This document shows, one piece after another, positions 50,700-62,846 of a stretch of 64,000 bases of DNA. Below the pieces are notes generated by a model. The model had not been told where the DNA came from. It saw nothing but the letters and a program-made list of their open reading frames with translations, and made no database searches. The stretch is from Nereocystis luetkeana (lineage: Eukaryota; Sar; Phaeophyceae; Laminariales; Laminariaceae). Both the position numbers and the translations under genes were made by a program. The stretch lies in assembly GCA_031213475.1 (NCBI GenBank), contig JARUPZ010000010.1, positions 1,245,001-1,309,000 on the forward strand, read 5' to 3'. Numbering within the stretch: the first letter of the stretch is position 1; each line of letters opens with the position of its first letter.

Positions 50700-52220
50700 A
50701 ACGCTGAAAAACGCGATTATTATGACGTATATGTGTGCCTCAATGTAGAACTTTTGTTTCACCTGTTTTCGAGTTCAGCACAAAACACGGTAGGTATGTA
50801 ACCCTTTTAGTTGTCTTCCATGAGGCCGCCGTGTTCAATTATAACATTAATGCTGTTCGACTGACTTTTTAACGATTCCAAAGTAGCTTGGTATAACATT
50901 CAAACGAGTTCACACGCTAAACAGGAAGCAAGACACCAGTTGCAACGGAGTTTCACGAGACAAGCTTTACATTTGGAGATAACCCCAGATCAGGATTTTT
51001 GAGTGCCAATGGGATTACTTCGCGACATTGGCGATTTTTGCGGGTGCGACTCGCTTTAAGAGGGACTGTTGCGAAGTAAGAGGGAGGGTTGCGAAGTAGT
51101 AGGCAAAATCAGGGCCTATTGTCGTGATAAATGTTCAGTAGCGGCTTAAGTACAGCAGCCCATCTATATTCAACTCGAGGTAACATCGAGTACTACTACG
51201 GAAGACGCAGAAGCAGAGCAGTTGCGTTATTATGATAGCAGTCTACCTACGAGCATAAGAGTAATGTTCAGGTATCGGTAGCAACAACGTGGCGGGATAA
51301 TAACGTACCAGTAATGCGGTACAATGATGTTCGAGTTGTACAGTCTGACCGTCAGTATCGATGCTGGCAACGGTGCTAGGTCTCGATACTTGGAACGATG
51401 CCAGGACGTAGGGACGTTGCTGTAGGTAGATCAGTACAACGAGACGTATGATCCATTCTACATACATACCCGTAGATCTGCTTATTTATACCGAGAACGG
51501 TCTGCTTAGGTTCATTCTTCTCGGAGTGCTTTGTTTCCAAATTTTCGACATTTTTTTCGCGCAATTTTTCAATCTTCCATATTTTCCTGTTTTTTTTCCC
51601 CCCAAAATATTGGAATGTTAACGAACTTGATATTTTTGATTCTTGAGAATTTCACGAATGAATGGTGACAGAACGCCTGTTACAGCGCCGAGAGACTGTT
51701 ACAGCGCGACGGCGCTACGAGGAGGATAATACGACGTGAGACGACTGTGTTGATCAGTGTCACGCGTCGGGTCTATTTGTATGAGCAAAGGGTAAGCTTT
51801 CACAAGCTCCTGAGGCCATATATTATAGGGGCAGGAAGGATCCCTGGCATGGGAACGCCTTCGGTTGCGTGTACAAAACCAGTAAAGCGGTATCGTAACC
51901 ACCCGGTGTTTACTCAACGCCACCCAGAGACCAAAGAAAGAGCAAAGCCAAGTGATCTGTGATACCCGTCCTGTTAGCCCCACGCCCCGTGGGCACTGCT
52001 GTGCCCGTCGTGCTCGTTATCGTTCTTGCCCCTTCGTTGATCGTCGGCATCAGCGTCATTGCAACTACTGCCCTGCTGCGATTCACTCGTCAAAAGGAGC
52101 AACTCTACTCATCCTGCGAGACACGTCACGAACAACAATACGAAAGGTTAGCCAACCTGAGACATGTGTAAGGAGCTTGTGCTTCTTCTAGGGTCTGAGG
52201 GTTGAAGCCTCCCGTATCAC
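50700..52220. other. Stretch without a recognised gene
   Basis: No exon is supported. About 51485-51605 resembles one arm of the foldback element at 52222-52538 (shared TTCATTCTTCTCGGAG-like sequence and the palindrome ACCGAGAACGGTC), so it is probably a solo arm. Confidence 0.4.
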
Positions 52221-52221
52221 G

Positions 52222-52538
52222 CCTCCGTATTTAGATACATATCTCCAATTATGTCTCAACTAACTTTTGAAATTATGGATAAAACGCTCTCCGAGACGAA
52301 TGAACCTTATACCGAGAACGGTCGTGCACGCGTACAGCCCCTCACTCTTCATAATATATAACCCCGCTTCCTTTTCTCTTAAAAAGTTATCCTACCATTC
52401 GTCCGCAAGCGGCAACTTCCAATATTTAAACATAATAGATATTCTTAGGCTCTCATTCTTATCTATCGGAGAACGTGTTTTCCACGATTTCCAAAGTTTG
52501 GTAGCGATTATTGGAGATATGTATCAATATACGGAGAC
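52222..52538. mobile_element. Foldback element with ~95-bp inverted arms
   Basis: The left end (GATACATATCTCCAAT at 52235) pairs with ATTGGAGATATGTATC (52509). Further inside, CGCTCTCCGAGACGAATGA pairs with TCATTCTTATCTATCGGAGA. The middle holds no ORF. The arms resemble a solo arm near 51.5 kb, so this is a small repeat family. The target duplication was not determined. Confidence 0.65.
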
Positions 52539-52539
52539 G

Positions 52540-54990
52540 TTCTGTCACTATTCGTGAAACTCTCCAGAAGAGAAGCGGAAACATCAAGTCCGTTAAGTAT
52601 CACTTATTATGTATTTGGGGAAAAAAACACGAAACTATGGAAGATTGAAAAACTGTGCGGAACAGATGTAAAAAAATCTGGGAAACCATATCTCCGACAA
52701 TGACCCCTGTAGTAATAAACACCACCAAGGAAGGGAGGTTAACATGTACCAGTGGAAGCCTGGGATACCACCAGCCAAGGGTGCACCAACTAGACACCCG
52801 ATTACAGTATAGGCCCAACAATAGGAAAACACCGAATAAGAACATAATGCCTACTTTTTGGAGAACGCTAAGAAATTTGGGTTGAAAAAAACGGCTCAGT
52901 GGAGTCGTGAATTTCACACTGAATCCAATATAATAGCCTACCTGGTATGCTCTAGGTTGTTTAAAGATGGCGCCCCAAAAATAATCTCACAGGCTTGCCC
53001 AAATTGGGTGTTCGGGCCCATGCTGTACACTGTACGTCTGTTGCCCATCATACGGAATCTAGCTACTACTACTGTAACACGATAGCGTTGTGATAGCATA
53101 TACGCATTATCGCTCGCCGAACTCGCCACGTAAATAACAGTACCAGGTGTTTTATTGTAACATCAGGAAATCAGGTAGCGTGGTTACGCATTGTTGAAAA
53201 AAGGACCGTTGAACCGGTACGCTGAACTGTGCCATTGATGTGGGGCGTTAAGTGTTACATGCCCACGGCGTGCCGTTATCAACGTGTTCCATGATCTACT
53301 GTAAATAGTGTGCATTGCACTAGGGTTTCCTGCCTTGCCGTTATCAGGTAGGTGCTGTGCAGGATCTGGATAGTATGGACTGTTCGTTTTATATATATAT
53401 GTTCAACCACTGAGCTACTCAATGAACTTCGGTGTGCGCTTACTGACTAGCTCACCCAGCAGTGTCTATGGTTTTAGTATCGACAAAAACGTACCTTTAG
53501 TCTTGCACGCCTCGGGTGTGATACAAGAGCAAAACTAGGCGCTGGTGAAGGGCTTCATCGACCTCGGGGGATGCTACTCGCAGGAGGCCGTAACGCCCCC
53601 AAATGTACCAATTTTGTTCGTTTGTTAAAGTTAAAGGTTGAATCGCTGAGCTACTCAGTCGGCGTTGACTGAATTGAATGGCTCACTCAGTGGTTTAACA
53701 TTTAATAAATAACCGGGACCCAACCCATTAAGCCTGTGCTAGATCATGCAGATGCCGCAACTTCAACCGGGACACACGGTGTAGATAATGCAGACCATGC
53801 AGATCGTTAGGTGGGGATCCGTGATCTGTCCGGTGCAGGCAATAAAACCTTATTTTTCCTTGTGAGTCCCAAAATATGAAGAAGAAAAACCAAGTAAACC
53901 CAAGTACTCTTTTCTCGAAAAAATGTGCGTGCATTTCTGAAGCTTACCCCTGTTGCTCTGTACTACTATTTAATACTTGTACAACGGGGAAAAAGTATGT
54001 GTGTGGGATGTGTGCGATAAGGTCGGTCTAGAATTTTACTTTCAAACTTTGTCAACGATAAAAGGGAGACTTTTCGGCAGTAGTACCACGAATTCGGTTT
54101 CGTGCACCCGTCCTCACGATACGGTGCGCCACTGGTGCTCTCGTGACATAGGTCTCGGGATACATTTTGCTGGCTACACGAGACCGTATCATAGATACTA
54201 CAGAGCACCTAGTATCAAAGATTGACTACCCGGCACATTTGTCTGTCAACACGAAGTATATAGTGTTGGTAATAGTATTTTTCGCTTGTATCTGACGCCG
54301 AGAGTTAATGCCGTGGGTAGTAAATAACATACGTAGCACCAGCACACCGATCAGCCTAAGCAATACCAATAATACCGAATGGAATCCAAGTATCGTGAAA
54401 AGATGGAGTAGAGATACGTCTGGTAGTCATCATGGTTGTAGTGGCAGCACCTACCCGCAGAAACATCCCTGAAAAGAGAGAAGATCATTTGTTTCTCTGT
54501 CCAGTCGCGCGGACTGGTTGGATGCACGTTAGCCCTATCTATGCCTGTGCCTTCTCGCGACCACAAACGCTGCAAGGCCCACTATTGGGGGCTACGTTGA
54601 TGAAAAATTGAGGCTAGGCTTTTTTTCAAATAGTGAGGAGTTCGGTGCAAGAAAAAATGCAGTTTTAACTCGCCTACAAAATGGGGAATAGGAAGCTAAG
54701 AAACAGCAGCCCACCGACCACCAAATGGATCAAGAGGAACGGTCGAATCGGAGATGCCAAAAGCGAGTAAGAAGAGCGGACTGGAGCACCGCACCGTTAT
54801 CCTGCCCTGAAATTCCCCCACACAGAGGTGTGGATGGTGCTGGCTGGAAACGGTATTTCTTTCCTCTTTTTGGCATATATATATGGAAACCTTCCGAACA
54901 AAAATATTAAATGTGATGTTTAAGGTATCAAGCTGTTGAACAGTGTTCAGACAAAACGGAAACGCGTGTGTAAGAACTAGAGCTGGAGCG
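52540..54990. other. Stretch without a recognised gene
   Basis: Two minus-strand sequences resemble tRNA A boxes (TAGCTCAGTGGTTGAAC at about 53401-53417 and TAGCTCAGCGATTCAACC near 53638). I could not pair either with a B box or an acceptor stem. The rest is AT-rich without supported exons. Confidence 0.35.
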
Positions 54991-54994
54991 TTCC

Positions 54995-55160
54995 GGCGAA
55001 ACGATAATAGTTTGAGCTTCGACGCTAAGCGTGTTCAAACTATTCAGGACAGGCCGCTTAGATACTCCGTCGTCGCTGGCGAAACGATAATAGTTTGATC
55101 TTCGACGCTACGCGTGTTTAAACAATTCAAGACAGGCCGCTAGATACTCCGTCGTCGCTG
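54995..55160 (+). repeat. 83-bp tandem duplication of a hairpin
   Basis: The unit starts at 54995 and again at 55078. Copy 1 contains AATAGTTTGA and, after a 19-base loop, its inverse TCAAACTATT, a perfect 10-bp stem. In copy 2 the stem has mismatches. Each unit ends in GATACTCCGTCGTCGCTG. Confidence 0.8.
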
Positions 55161-56747
55161 ACTTAGCAGCTCGGCGGTTGACCTTTATCTATTTATATCA
55201 TTGACGATTCTTCATAGCGGGGCTAAACCGCACATCAACTCACACAACATCCCTGTATGCTTCATGAAGAAAGTCGTACCTGGGGCCGTGTCCGAGTTGA
55301 TATGCGATGGTCAGTCCGCCCTGATGTACAAAAAGTGCCCCCGTTAGGCGTTCACCTTGTAGCGCAGATGGAGGTTGTTTTTTCCACCGCCCAAATGTTG
55401 TGCCACACTCACTCACGGACTTGAACCGTTTGGAGGTGTTTTTTGCCTGTCACGAAGCAAAAAAACAAGAACATGAAAATTGAAAAAAAGGGTAGGGTTG
55501 GGCTCTGGTAGCTCCAGCGTGCTCAGTGTGTACCGGCTACGTCACATGCCACTACTCTGAACCCAAACAGTTGACTGGGCGCCGCGAATCCGCGACCCTC
55601 GCCGTCCTCTTGCTGCTGACGGTGGTCCGTCGGAGTCGCCCCGAGAGGGCCCGCCGGAAGCTCCCTGCCGCCGGGACGTTGGGACCTGATTTGACTTCAC
55701 TGCAGCAACAAATACGCTGATTTCGGCCATGTTTTCAGATGGCATTCGTCCGTGGATTCACTGAGAACAAGTGTGCAAAAAATTCCGACTATACGGACTA
55801 CCTACGACCAGGTTGAGCCTCAAGTTGTTCCACTCAAAACCAACTTTGTAGGTGTGCAATACCAGATCGCGGCTTCAGAATTTGAGGCAAGTATTGTTTC
55901 AACGTACAATGTTTATTTACCTTGGATTGTCTGCCGTAAAGTCCAAAAAGAGTTTAGAGTCGAGTTGTCGCCAGAACAATTAATTACTGTTCGGGGTTTC
56001 TCGGGCTCTATTCCTTGAAGGCCTCGTGGGCTTTGTTTCCCGATGTTTCTGCTTCAGCGGCTCTCGATTGTCTCGTTGATTGGGAGCCGGCACAATCTCC
56101 ACAGCAGCAGCTGCATCTGTAGGAAGTTTGACTTCTCCGATCCCTCGAGCCAGTACAATGGTGTTTTCAGTATGGTAGCACTGGCAGTACGTATTGTACC
56201 AGGGCCCCGCCCTGGAAAATAGTGAAGGTAGACAGAGACCCTGCCTCACCTAATGTTAAAGTTTTGCACTTGGGGCGAACTGGGAAACAGTTAGATGGCG
56301 TCGCTTACTACAGTATATACATGGATAATTTGAGTACATGTTGCGTGCAAGGCGCACATACATACAGTATTATATAAAAACAAAACTATAAATTCGTTTG
56401 CTCTGGTCGGTCGCCGTAGGGGCGTTTCGGTGGCCTTTCGCAAGACTGTCAGCCCTGATTCGCGAGAGCTTTGTACTATTCGCGAGTGGAGGGACTTTTC
56501 GGATTCAACAGGACTGCCGTTGATCTCAGCTTCTTTGCAAGAAGGGACCGGCTATAAGACGGCATACATACGGTAGTAGGCCGATTATTTATTTATTTTG
56601 TTCCGGAATAAATTCAAAACAGGACTACGACGCGGGTCATTGGATTATTTGCGTGCGAGGACACATGTAGACAGCATACGACGGGCGTCACACTTGTGTT
56701 GCCTCTTCGTATACCGCTTGGCCAGTTGGCCTCCTGCTGCTGGCATT
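55161..56747. other. Stretch without a recognised gene
   Basis: Open frames at 55526-55720 and 55752-56018 (plus) have protein-like composition but no recognisable domain and no clear splice context. They may be exons of an unrecognised gene or chance. I see no repeats of note. Confidence 0.3.
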
Positions 56748-56822
56748 GCTCCTGCTCGTGCCGCTCCTGCTCGTGCCGCTCGTACTCGTGCCGCTCCTTC
56801 TGGTGCCGCTCCTGCTGGTGCT
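56748..56822 (+). repeat. 15-bp minisatellite, five copies
   Basis: The unit GCTCCTGCTCGTGCC is repeated five times with a few substitutions (GTACTC, CTTCTG, CTGCTG variants). In one frame it would encode Ala-Pro-Ala-Arg-Ala-like repeats, but no supported gene contains it. Confidence 0.85.
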
Positions 56823-57100
56823 GTTTTTGCTTGCGCTGCTGCTGTTGGTACCGAGTGTTCCTCCCGCTAGTGTTGCTCCTGCCTGGTAGATGATGGCATC
56901 GCCTGCTCCTGGTGGTGCTGCTTTTACAGAGTGGACTGCACTTTTTCCTGCTGCCGATATTAAAGGTTCTGCACCTCTGCCTCGGCCTCTTCTGGCGTAT
57001 CTTGGAAGCCCATTTCGAACAGAACCCCCGTGTCCAAGTCAGTGCTCAATCCCACTGTAAAGTGCAACCGCTGCATCTCCCAGCTATATGATGGAGACAG

Positions 57101-57251
57101 AACTTTGGAGCCAAGGTCGATTTTGCGACCGGCGACCACGACACCTACCCCGGCAGCGGGATAATCTTGAAGTGGCCCAAAGACTGTGAATTATGCGCCA
57201 GGCCTATCGACGTTCGCACCGTGTCCTTCACGCTCGAGACAGGAGGTGGCG
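57101..57251 (+). CDS. Exon-like segment with a Cys-x2-Cys pair, unrecognised gene
   Basis: The frame is open with G/C-rich third positions, unlike its surroundings. It reads ...GSGIILKWPKDCELCARP... and ends at a strong donor (GGCG|GTGAGT), phase 1. The proposed acceptor is ACAG at 57097-57100; an in-frame TGA lies just before it. The CELC pair may be half of a zinc site. I do not recognise the protein. The segment at 59864 has a second KDC-x2-C pair and may belong to the same gene. Confidence 0.35.
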
Positions 57252-57289
57252 GTGAGTTGTGCTCTGTGCTTCTCTGTTGCCGTTGTTGT

Positions 57290-58650
57290 TGGTCGTGTTG
57301 CTGTGTGCTACCTATTTATACCGCCGCGGCTGCTGCTGTTGTTGTTGTTGTTGTTGGTGTTGTTTGTCACCTACGTCTACCGCCGCGGCTGCTGTTGTTT
57401 AGTTTTTTCCACACCACTTGCAATTTTTGGTATTAATATACGAGAACACGACTTGGTGGGGCAGCCCATTGCTGCTGCTACTGATGCTGCTTTTCTCGTT
57501 TCAGGTTGGTTTATGTAGTCGTCGTTCGTGTAGGGACCTTTGAGTCAGTATCTACTGCCGCTGCTGCTGCTGCTGCTGTTAGTGTTGTTGTTGGCGTTGC
57601 TGTTCCCGCATGCTCGACCTCCAGGACTGAATCTACAACCAAGATGTTTTTGCCTCCGTGTTTTAATAGTACGCGTATGCGCTGCTGTTGCCGCTGCTGC
57701 AGCCGTTGTTCTGTACAGCCTGCGTTCTTTTCCACACCGAGGCAGGTGTCTACCTTCGATGTTGCTGCTGTTGTTTACCTGGTATGCTGTTGGTGGTGGT
57801 GCTGTTGCTGTTCCCGCACGTAGTCGACCTTTAACACTAAATCCAAGACAAAAACGTATTGATAATGCCATTTGTTTATGCGCGATCAATACTGCGCCTA
57901 CTCCCATTTATTTGCTTTTGTGCTGCTGCTGCCGCTGCTATTCCCGTTGTTGTTTACAGCCTGCGTTCGTTTCCCCAACAGCAGTGTCTACCGCCGCTGC
58001 TGCTGTTGTTGTTCATGCTGTTGGTATTGTTATTGTTGTTGTTGTTGTTGTTTTTGTGGTTGTTGTTGTTGCTGTTGTTGTCGTTGCTGTTGTTGTTGTT
58101 GTTATTGTTGTTGTTGTTGTTGTTGTCGTTGCTGTGTTCCCGCACGCGTGAACACGAATTGGTGGCGCAGCCCATTGCTGCTGCTGCTACTGCTGCTGCG
58201 TTTCCTGCTGCTATAACCCCTCGCGCTTATCGTCCCTGATGCTGATTTTGTTGTGTACGCAGACGTCAAACGGGTAGTTGCTGTTGTGCGCGCCTTTGAG
58301 TCAGTGTCTGCCGCCGCTGCTGCTGTAGCTGTTGTCTATGTTGTTGTTGTTGGCGTGGTTGTTGCTGTTCCCGCATGTTGTCGACCTTCAGCACTAAATA
58401 CAAGACTCAAATACATACCAGGTACTACAGCAGTACGTATAACCAAAAACAAATGTCCATCTCACACCGAGACAGGGGTATAGTACGCGTACTGCCATTT
58501 GTATATGCGCTGCTGATGCCGTTGTTTTTGTTTTGCACACTTTAACCAACTTTTTTCCCGAACAGCTGCCGTTGTTGTTTAAAGCCTGCGTTTCTTTCCA
58601 CACCGAGACAATTGCCTACCGCCGCTGCTGCTGTTGTTGTTTCGACACGA
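57290..58650 (+). repeat. Higher-order GTT/GCT array
   Basis: Short (GTT)n and (GCT)n runs sit within larger repeated blocks. AACACGAATTGGTGGCGCAG-type blocks occur at 57444 and 58150, and CCTTTGAGTCAGTATCTACT-type blocks at 57538 and 58292. GTTCCCGCATGTTGTCGACC-type blocks occur at 57602, 57811 and 58367, and AGCCTGCGTTCTTTTCC-type blocks at 57717, 57957 and 58581. The array therefore grew by duplication of 200-750-bp segments. Long open frames across it (for example 57540-58151) reflect the stop-free triplets. Confidence 0.8.
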
Positions 58651-59863
58651 TAACAGACAGGCGTTGAGTACACTAACACGTTTCCATGATTTATGCTGCT
58701 GCCGACTCTGCCGTCGCCGTCTCTGCCGCGAAAAAAGACGTGAGGGTTTGCCAGCATCATTCATCGCATCCCATTCCTATTTTCCATTTTCGTGCTTTCT
58801 GCCTCTACAGCGCACGCCAACGCGTATTTTCTCAACTGTTTTTAAACGTGTTTTTGCCAAAATCAGGTATTATACCTGGCCACTTTCGACCAAAATCAGT
58901 TACATTCTAAAAACAAGTACAAAACGCACCCCAGGAGTCCTGCTATTATTGCCCAGGCTGACATCGTAACTGAGTTTGGCTCGAAAAGGCCAACATATAC
59001 CTGTTTTTTTCTACTCTCTCTAGCTTTCAACTGATTTTAGCCAACTTTGAACCAATCAGAGGGGCCACATACGTGCACTGCTGTTTCTCTCCGTATGCGT
59101 CTGCCCTCCTTCGGTTGAAATTATTCTGCATTATTTACGCAACGTGTAAACTCTGTACTCGCACGTACACGTTGTACGTCAAAGTACGTATCTACATAAA
59201 TATGCATACCTGAGTATGCTGGTTTCACTTTTTTCTTCTTTGGGGTGTGCGACGTGCTTACGTGCTTCAGTTATTGAACAGTTGTTGTGTCCTACTGCCG
59301 CTGCGTTGTTGTTTTCTATGGTCACAGCGGTCCATACATCACCATGGTCTTTATCTGCACCACCCCGCGTCGAGTTTGTCTCTGGTTTGGTACGGCAAGA
59401 TAATTTCGTGCCGAGCTGACAGTTCCGCGAGGACGGTCAAGAAGATTTAAGCCGTCAACGGTGGGGGGGCGCCAGAGTAAATACTCTTCTTGGCGCCCCC
59501 GCCGTCGCAGAAGAACAAACGAAGCCTATTAACAGTGACTCTCTGCGGGCCCAAGTGAAGCCCGTGGTATCTACACCCTAAAGAAAACTAAACGACTTAG
59601 ATTTTGGAGGCCATATATGGCACGCTTCTTTTTTTACCCGACTTTCATGGACAGAACACCGCTCGCGGCGCACGTTTTTTCCTTGGTTTCAGTATACACC
59701 TGATTTTGGCTCGAACGGATCAGGTATAATTGATTTTGGCATTTATTTGCCCTTTTCAAAGTCTTCGTCAGCTAAACTCATACCAAGTAAAATATTTGTA
59801 TTCAACACGTCTTACATGTCTCGTTTGTGCTGTCGGTTTGTTGTCTATAGTCTATGTTTGCAG

Positions 59864-60031
59864 GTCCGTAAGGATTGTGTCTACTGCAAAGGAACTATCA
59901 AAGACAACGGCATCTTGATCGGCCTGTGCAAGCCCCCCCAGCACTTCTCGGGCTCCAAGCACTCCAGGAAGCTCTTTATCGCCCACGACGAGCAAGTTCA
60001 GGGCGAACGCCATGCGAAGTTCGGCGAATAG
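59864..60031 (+). CDS. Terminal-exon-like segment with Cys pair, unrecognised gene
   Basis: A good acceptor (CTATGTTTGCAG at 59852-59863) precedes an open, G/C-biased frame reading VRKDCVYCKGTIKDNG... and ending in ...GERHAKFGE and TAG at 60029-60031. Protein-like composition and the KDC-x2-C motif, shared with 57101-57251, suggest a real final exon. The phases do not join the two directly, so a linking exon would be needed. Confidence 0.35.
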   Translation, partial: VRKDCVYCKGTIKDNGILIGLCKPPQHFSGSKHSRKLFIAHDEQVQGERHAKFGE

Positions 60032-60520
60032 GCTCGGGCTGAACTGGAGAAAAGCGCCGCCAAGCGGGAAGGCTGTGGCGGTCGATCTCGTCGGTTCGGG
60101 CTCGGAATAGATCTTCGCACTTTAAGAGTCTGTTCTCGTGTCTATCATGATTTGCCTGTAGAGCGTCATACACAGTTGATCTGCCTTTGGTCTGCACCTG
60201 GGGTCTGAATATAGAGGTGTTCGCGGGTGTTTGGTTGCAGCGGGCGCCTGCGTCTATAATATTGCAATACTTTCAGCAAACATCCGTTCGTTGTGCGTGT
60301 ACTTGCAAGTCTGCCAGCGGGAACTTTGAGTTCAAGCGTGGGGAGCGGACTTCGATGGGGGTTTCTTCACCTAAGAAGAGTGTCAGGTTTTGCATCGCCT
60401 TCATCACGCTAGTGCCTTGGCGAGTGCCAAGGTCTAACTGACTTCTGTGCATCCTCTCTGGGTGCTGTGGACAACAGAGATCCTGTTTTTTCCAATATAA
60501 CTTGGTTGGGTGTTTGCCAG

Positions 60521-60664
60521 GGTGCTGATTCCGTTGTTATTATTAGCGACATTCGCGTTTGCGAGGGAATTTTTGCTACTACTTACTCCCGTCGCTTCGA
60601 CTTCTTTGCGTTCACGCCGGCGCCGGGCCCACTGCTACGCTTCGCTGAAGGCCTTTTTTCTTGA
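60521..60664 (+). CDS. Possible exon, unrecognised
   Basis: The acceptor GTTTGCCAG is followed by an open frame (GADSVVIISDIRVCEG...) ending in TGA at 60664. The open frame also extends about 110 bases upstream of the acceptor, so the splice is not certain. No domain is recognised. Confidence 0.22.
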   Translation, partial: GADSVVIISDIRVCEGIFATTYSRRFDFFAFTPAPGPLLRFAEGLFS

Positions 60665-60949
60665 GGAATTCCTATCGTAGTTGGTTTGGGCGTCCGCCAC
60701 AGGTTTCGTTCGTTTTCAAAGCGTTAGGTGTCGCAGGACATGTGTCTACTGGCGCTGCGATTCGTCGAGCAAGTGCTTACTGTCGAAGTTGCATATCACG
60801 CTCATCATGTGGCCTTCATATATCATAGCAGCTGTAATATATAGTTACTACCTGCTTTTTCGGTCAATAGAACTGCTCTCTTGCGTCACCCTCATCTGCG
60901 TGTTCCACTATTATTTTCCTTATACTAATACAGACTTGGTTGTTAACAG

Positions 60950-61137
60950 GTACATTTGAGCTATTGCCCCAACTGCAGCACATAAAACTGCAATTAATTG
61001 CTGGAATAGTTCAAACCAACCCACCAAATACGTATTTCGGCAAGAAGAAGAGTCTTCTTACACGCTACGCTCATGCCACTCCGAAGGGGAAACTTGTATA
61101 TATACATTGCATTCACTCTCCCGATGTTAACAGTTAG
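60950..61137 (+). CDS. Possible terminal exon, unrecognised
   Basis: After the acceptor TTGTTAACAG the frame reads GTFELLPQLQ... through the basic stretch YFGKKKSLLTRYAHATPKGK to a TAG at 61137. The composition is protein-like and basic. No family is recognised. Confidence 0.22.
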
Positions 61138-61852
61138 GTAAACATCCGCGTTCGATCACCCCTCTTTTTAACTCAAACAAGTGTTCACATACCAGTGTGT
61201 GAATTAAGCTGAGATATACGTGGGCGAGGGCGTCGTCTAACGCACCTCACTCAGGCCAGTTTTGTTTTGACACCATACAAAAATAAATGGTAGAATGAGA
61301 ACCACACGGAGCGCCGTGATCACAGGACGATTTCAGACAACAAACATGTTTCCCATATGTTTTGAAGAGTTGGTTTCCGAACCCCCCCCCACCCCTACCC
61401 TCCCCCGGGGTTGGCGTCGGTTGGCAACGACACTATAAAAAATGCCGCTCACTACGTGAGCTAGACAACCAGGGTATCGTTTTTTTTGTGTTTTTTGGCG
61501 GTCGCCCACAGCTGTTTGTCGAGTTAGATCATTTGTGCGAGGTAAAGAACCTTTCTCCGCACAAGGGAATTGATCGTATCACGTAGTGTTCAAAGTAACG
61601 CACCCAAGAGGCAGATACATAGTACTCTCATTGCTGTCTCTGGAAAGGCCTAGACCGGAAATTAAATCAACTCGTTGAAGCTGTCACCCATATGCAAGTC
61701 CGCCTCACAAGCGGTTCTTAGTAGGATGCACCTTATCCTTCATGCGACTCGCCAGACACCTCACGGCGCTTCGCGCTTGGTGCAGGAAATGCCTGTTTGG
61801 TCGAAGAAAACCCGACATGCTCCGTCCCGGCATTGTAGAGATGCGAGGGTCT

Positions 61853-61930
61853 ATGGTCATACGACTACGGTCATGCATGAGATCGAGTACATCTCTCCTA
61901 TCGAGTACACCCCGCCCCCCCGGTTGAGCG
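61853..61930 (-). repeat. Inverted copy of the 892-970 segment
   Basis: The reverse complement matches 892-970 over about 75 bases with few differences, including TCTCCTATCGAGTACACC on this strand and the adjoining C run. Confidence 0.75.
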
Positions 61931-62009
61931 TGAGGCGGGGGATCTTGAAGCCCTGGTGATCCAAAATTGCGAGGGTATGTTCGATAGGGCGTATCTGTAC
62001 CATAGGGTG

Positions 62010-62310
62010 TGTTGGTGGGCGTACCGAACTTAACGAAGTGTCGTATACCGGTACCGAATACACACTGAACTTATCAGAGTGTCGGGTACCATTATCGAGG
62101 CCGTACCGAACAGACACCGGTACTCCCGGTAGTGTGGTCGAAGCTTCGCCGGTAACTCAGGGTACATTCGGGTGGGCCTATCGAACTTACCGAACTGTCG
62201 CGTCACGGTATTGACAAAGTACCGAACCTAGAGAAGGGTCGAGTACCGGCATCAAGGCCGTGACAAACTTAACGAAGGGTCGGGTACCAGTATTTCTAGA
62301 GCGAATACCC
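62010..62310 (+). repeat. Degenerate ~40-bp tandem repeat
   Basis: The motif GTACCGAACTTAACGAAGTG followed by TCGGGTACCGGTATC recurs about six times with many changes (for example at 62019, 62200, 62221 and 62266). No ORF or gene is associated. Confidence 0.65.
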
Positions 62311-62846
62311 ACCGTATACTATGGTAAGTACCCTACCGAAGAAATCATCTTTTCCTCACTTACCGTCCTCCTGTGATCACAGCGCTCAGGTTTGTTTTTC
62401 CTTCTGGCCTTTCGCATGTATGTGCGTTGTCAAGAACAAAAGAGAAGCAAAACTCTTCGGGGTGGAACTAATTCATGCATGGGTGGGTGAAAGTATATTT
62501 CAGGTAATGCCCTGAGTTTCAGTGCTGTAGCAGGAACAGTCTGGAGCGGACTGGACAAAGATTCGTTGTGTTCTACGCTCGGAGCTCGCACGTTTGGACG
62601 CGTGATAACAGTAGTAGACGTCGAAAACTTGTTCATTTATTATTCACACGTACTCGAGGAACTCTACACCTCTCCCAGCAATCGACTTTCAAACTACACG
62701 CAGACAAATGGAGCCCGACACTCACCGCTATGTCCCAGGCAAGGTAGAAAACGAAGAATTCCTGAAAAATAGTCGTCGACCCCTGATATCATTGGGTAAC
62801 TCCTGGGTTTAACGCGTAAGCTCTATAGGGGCTCCGCTCCATCGTG

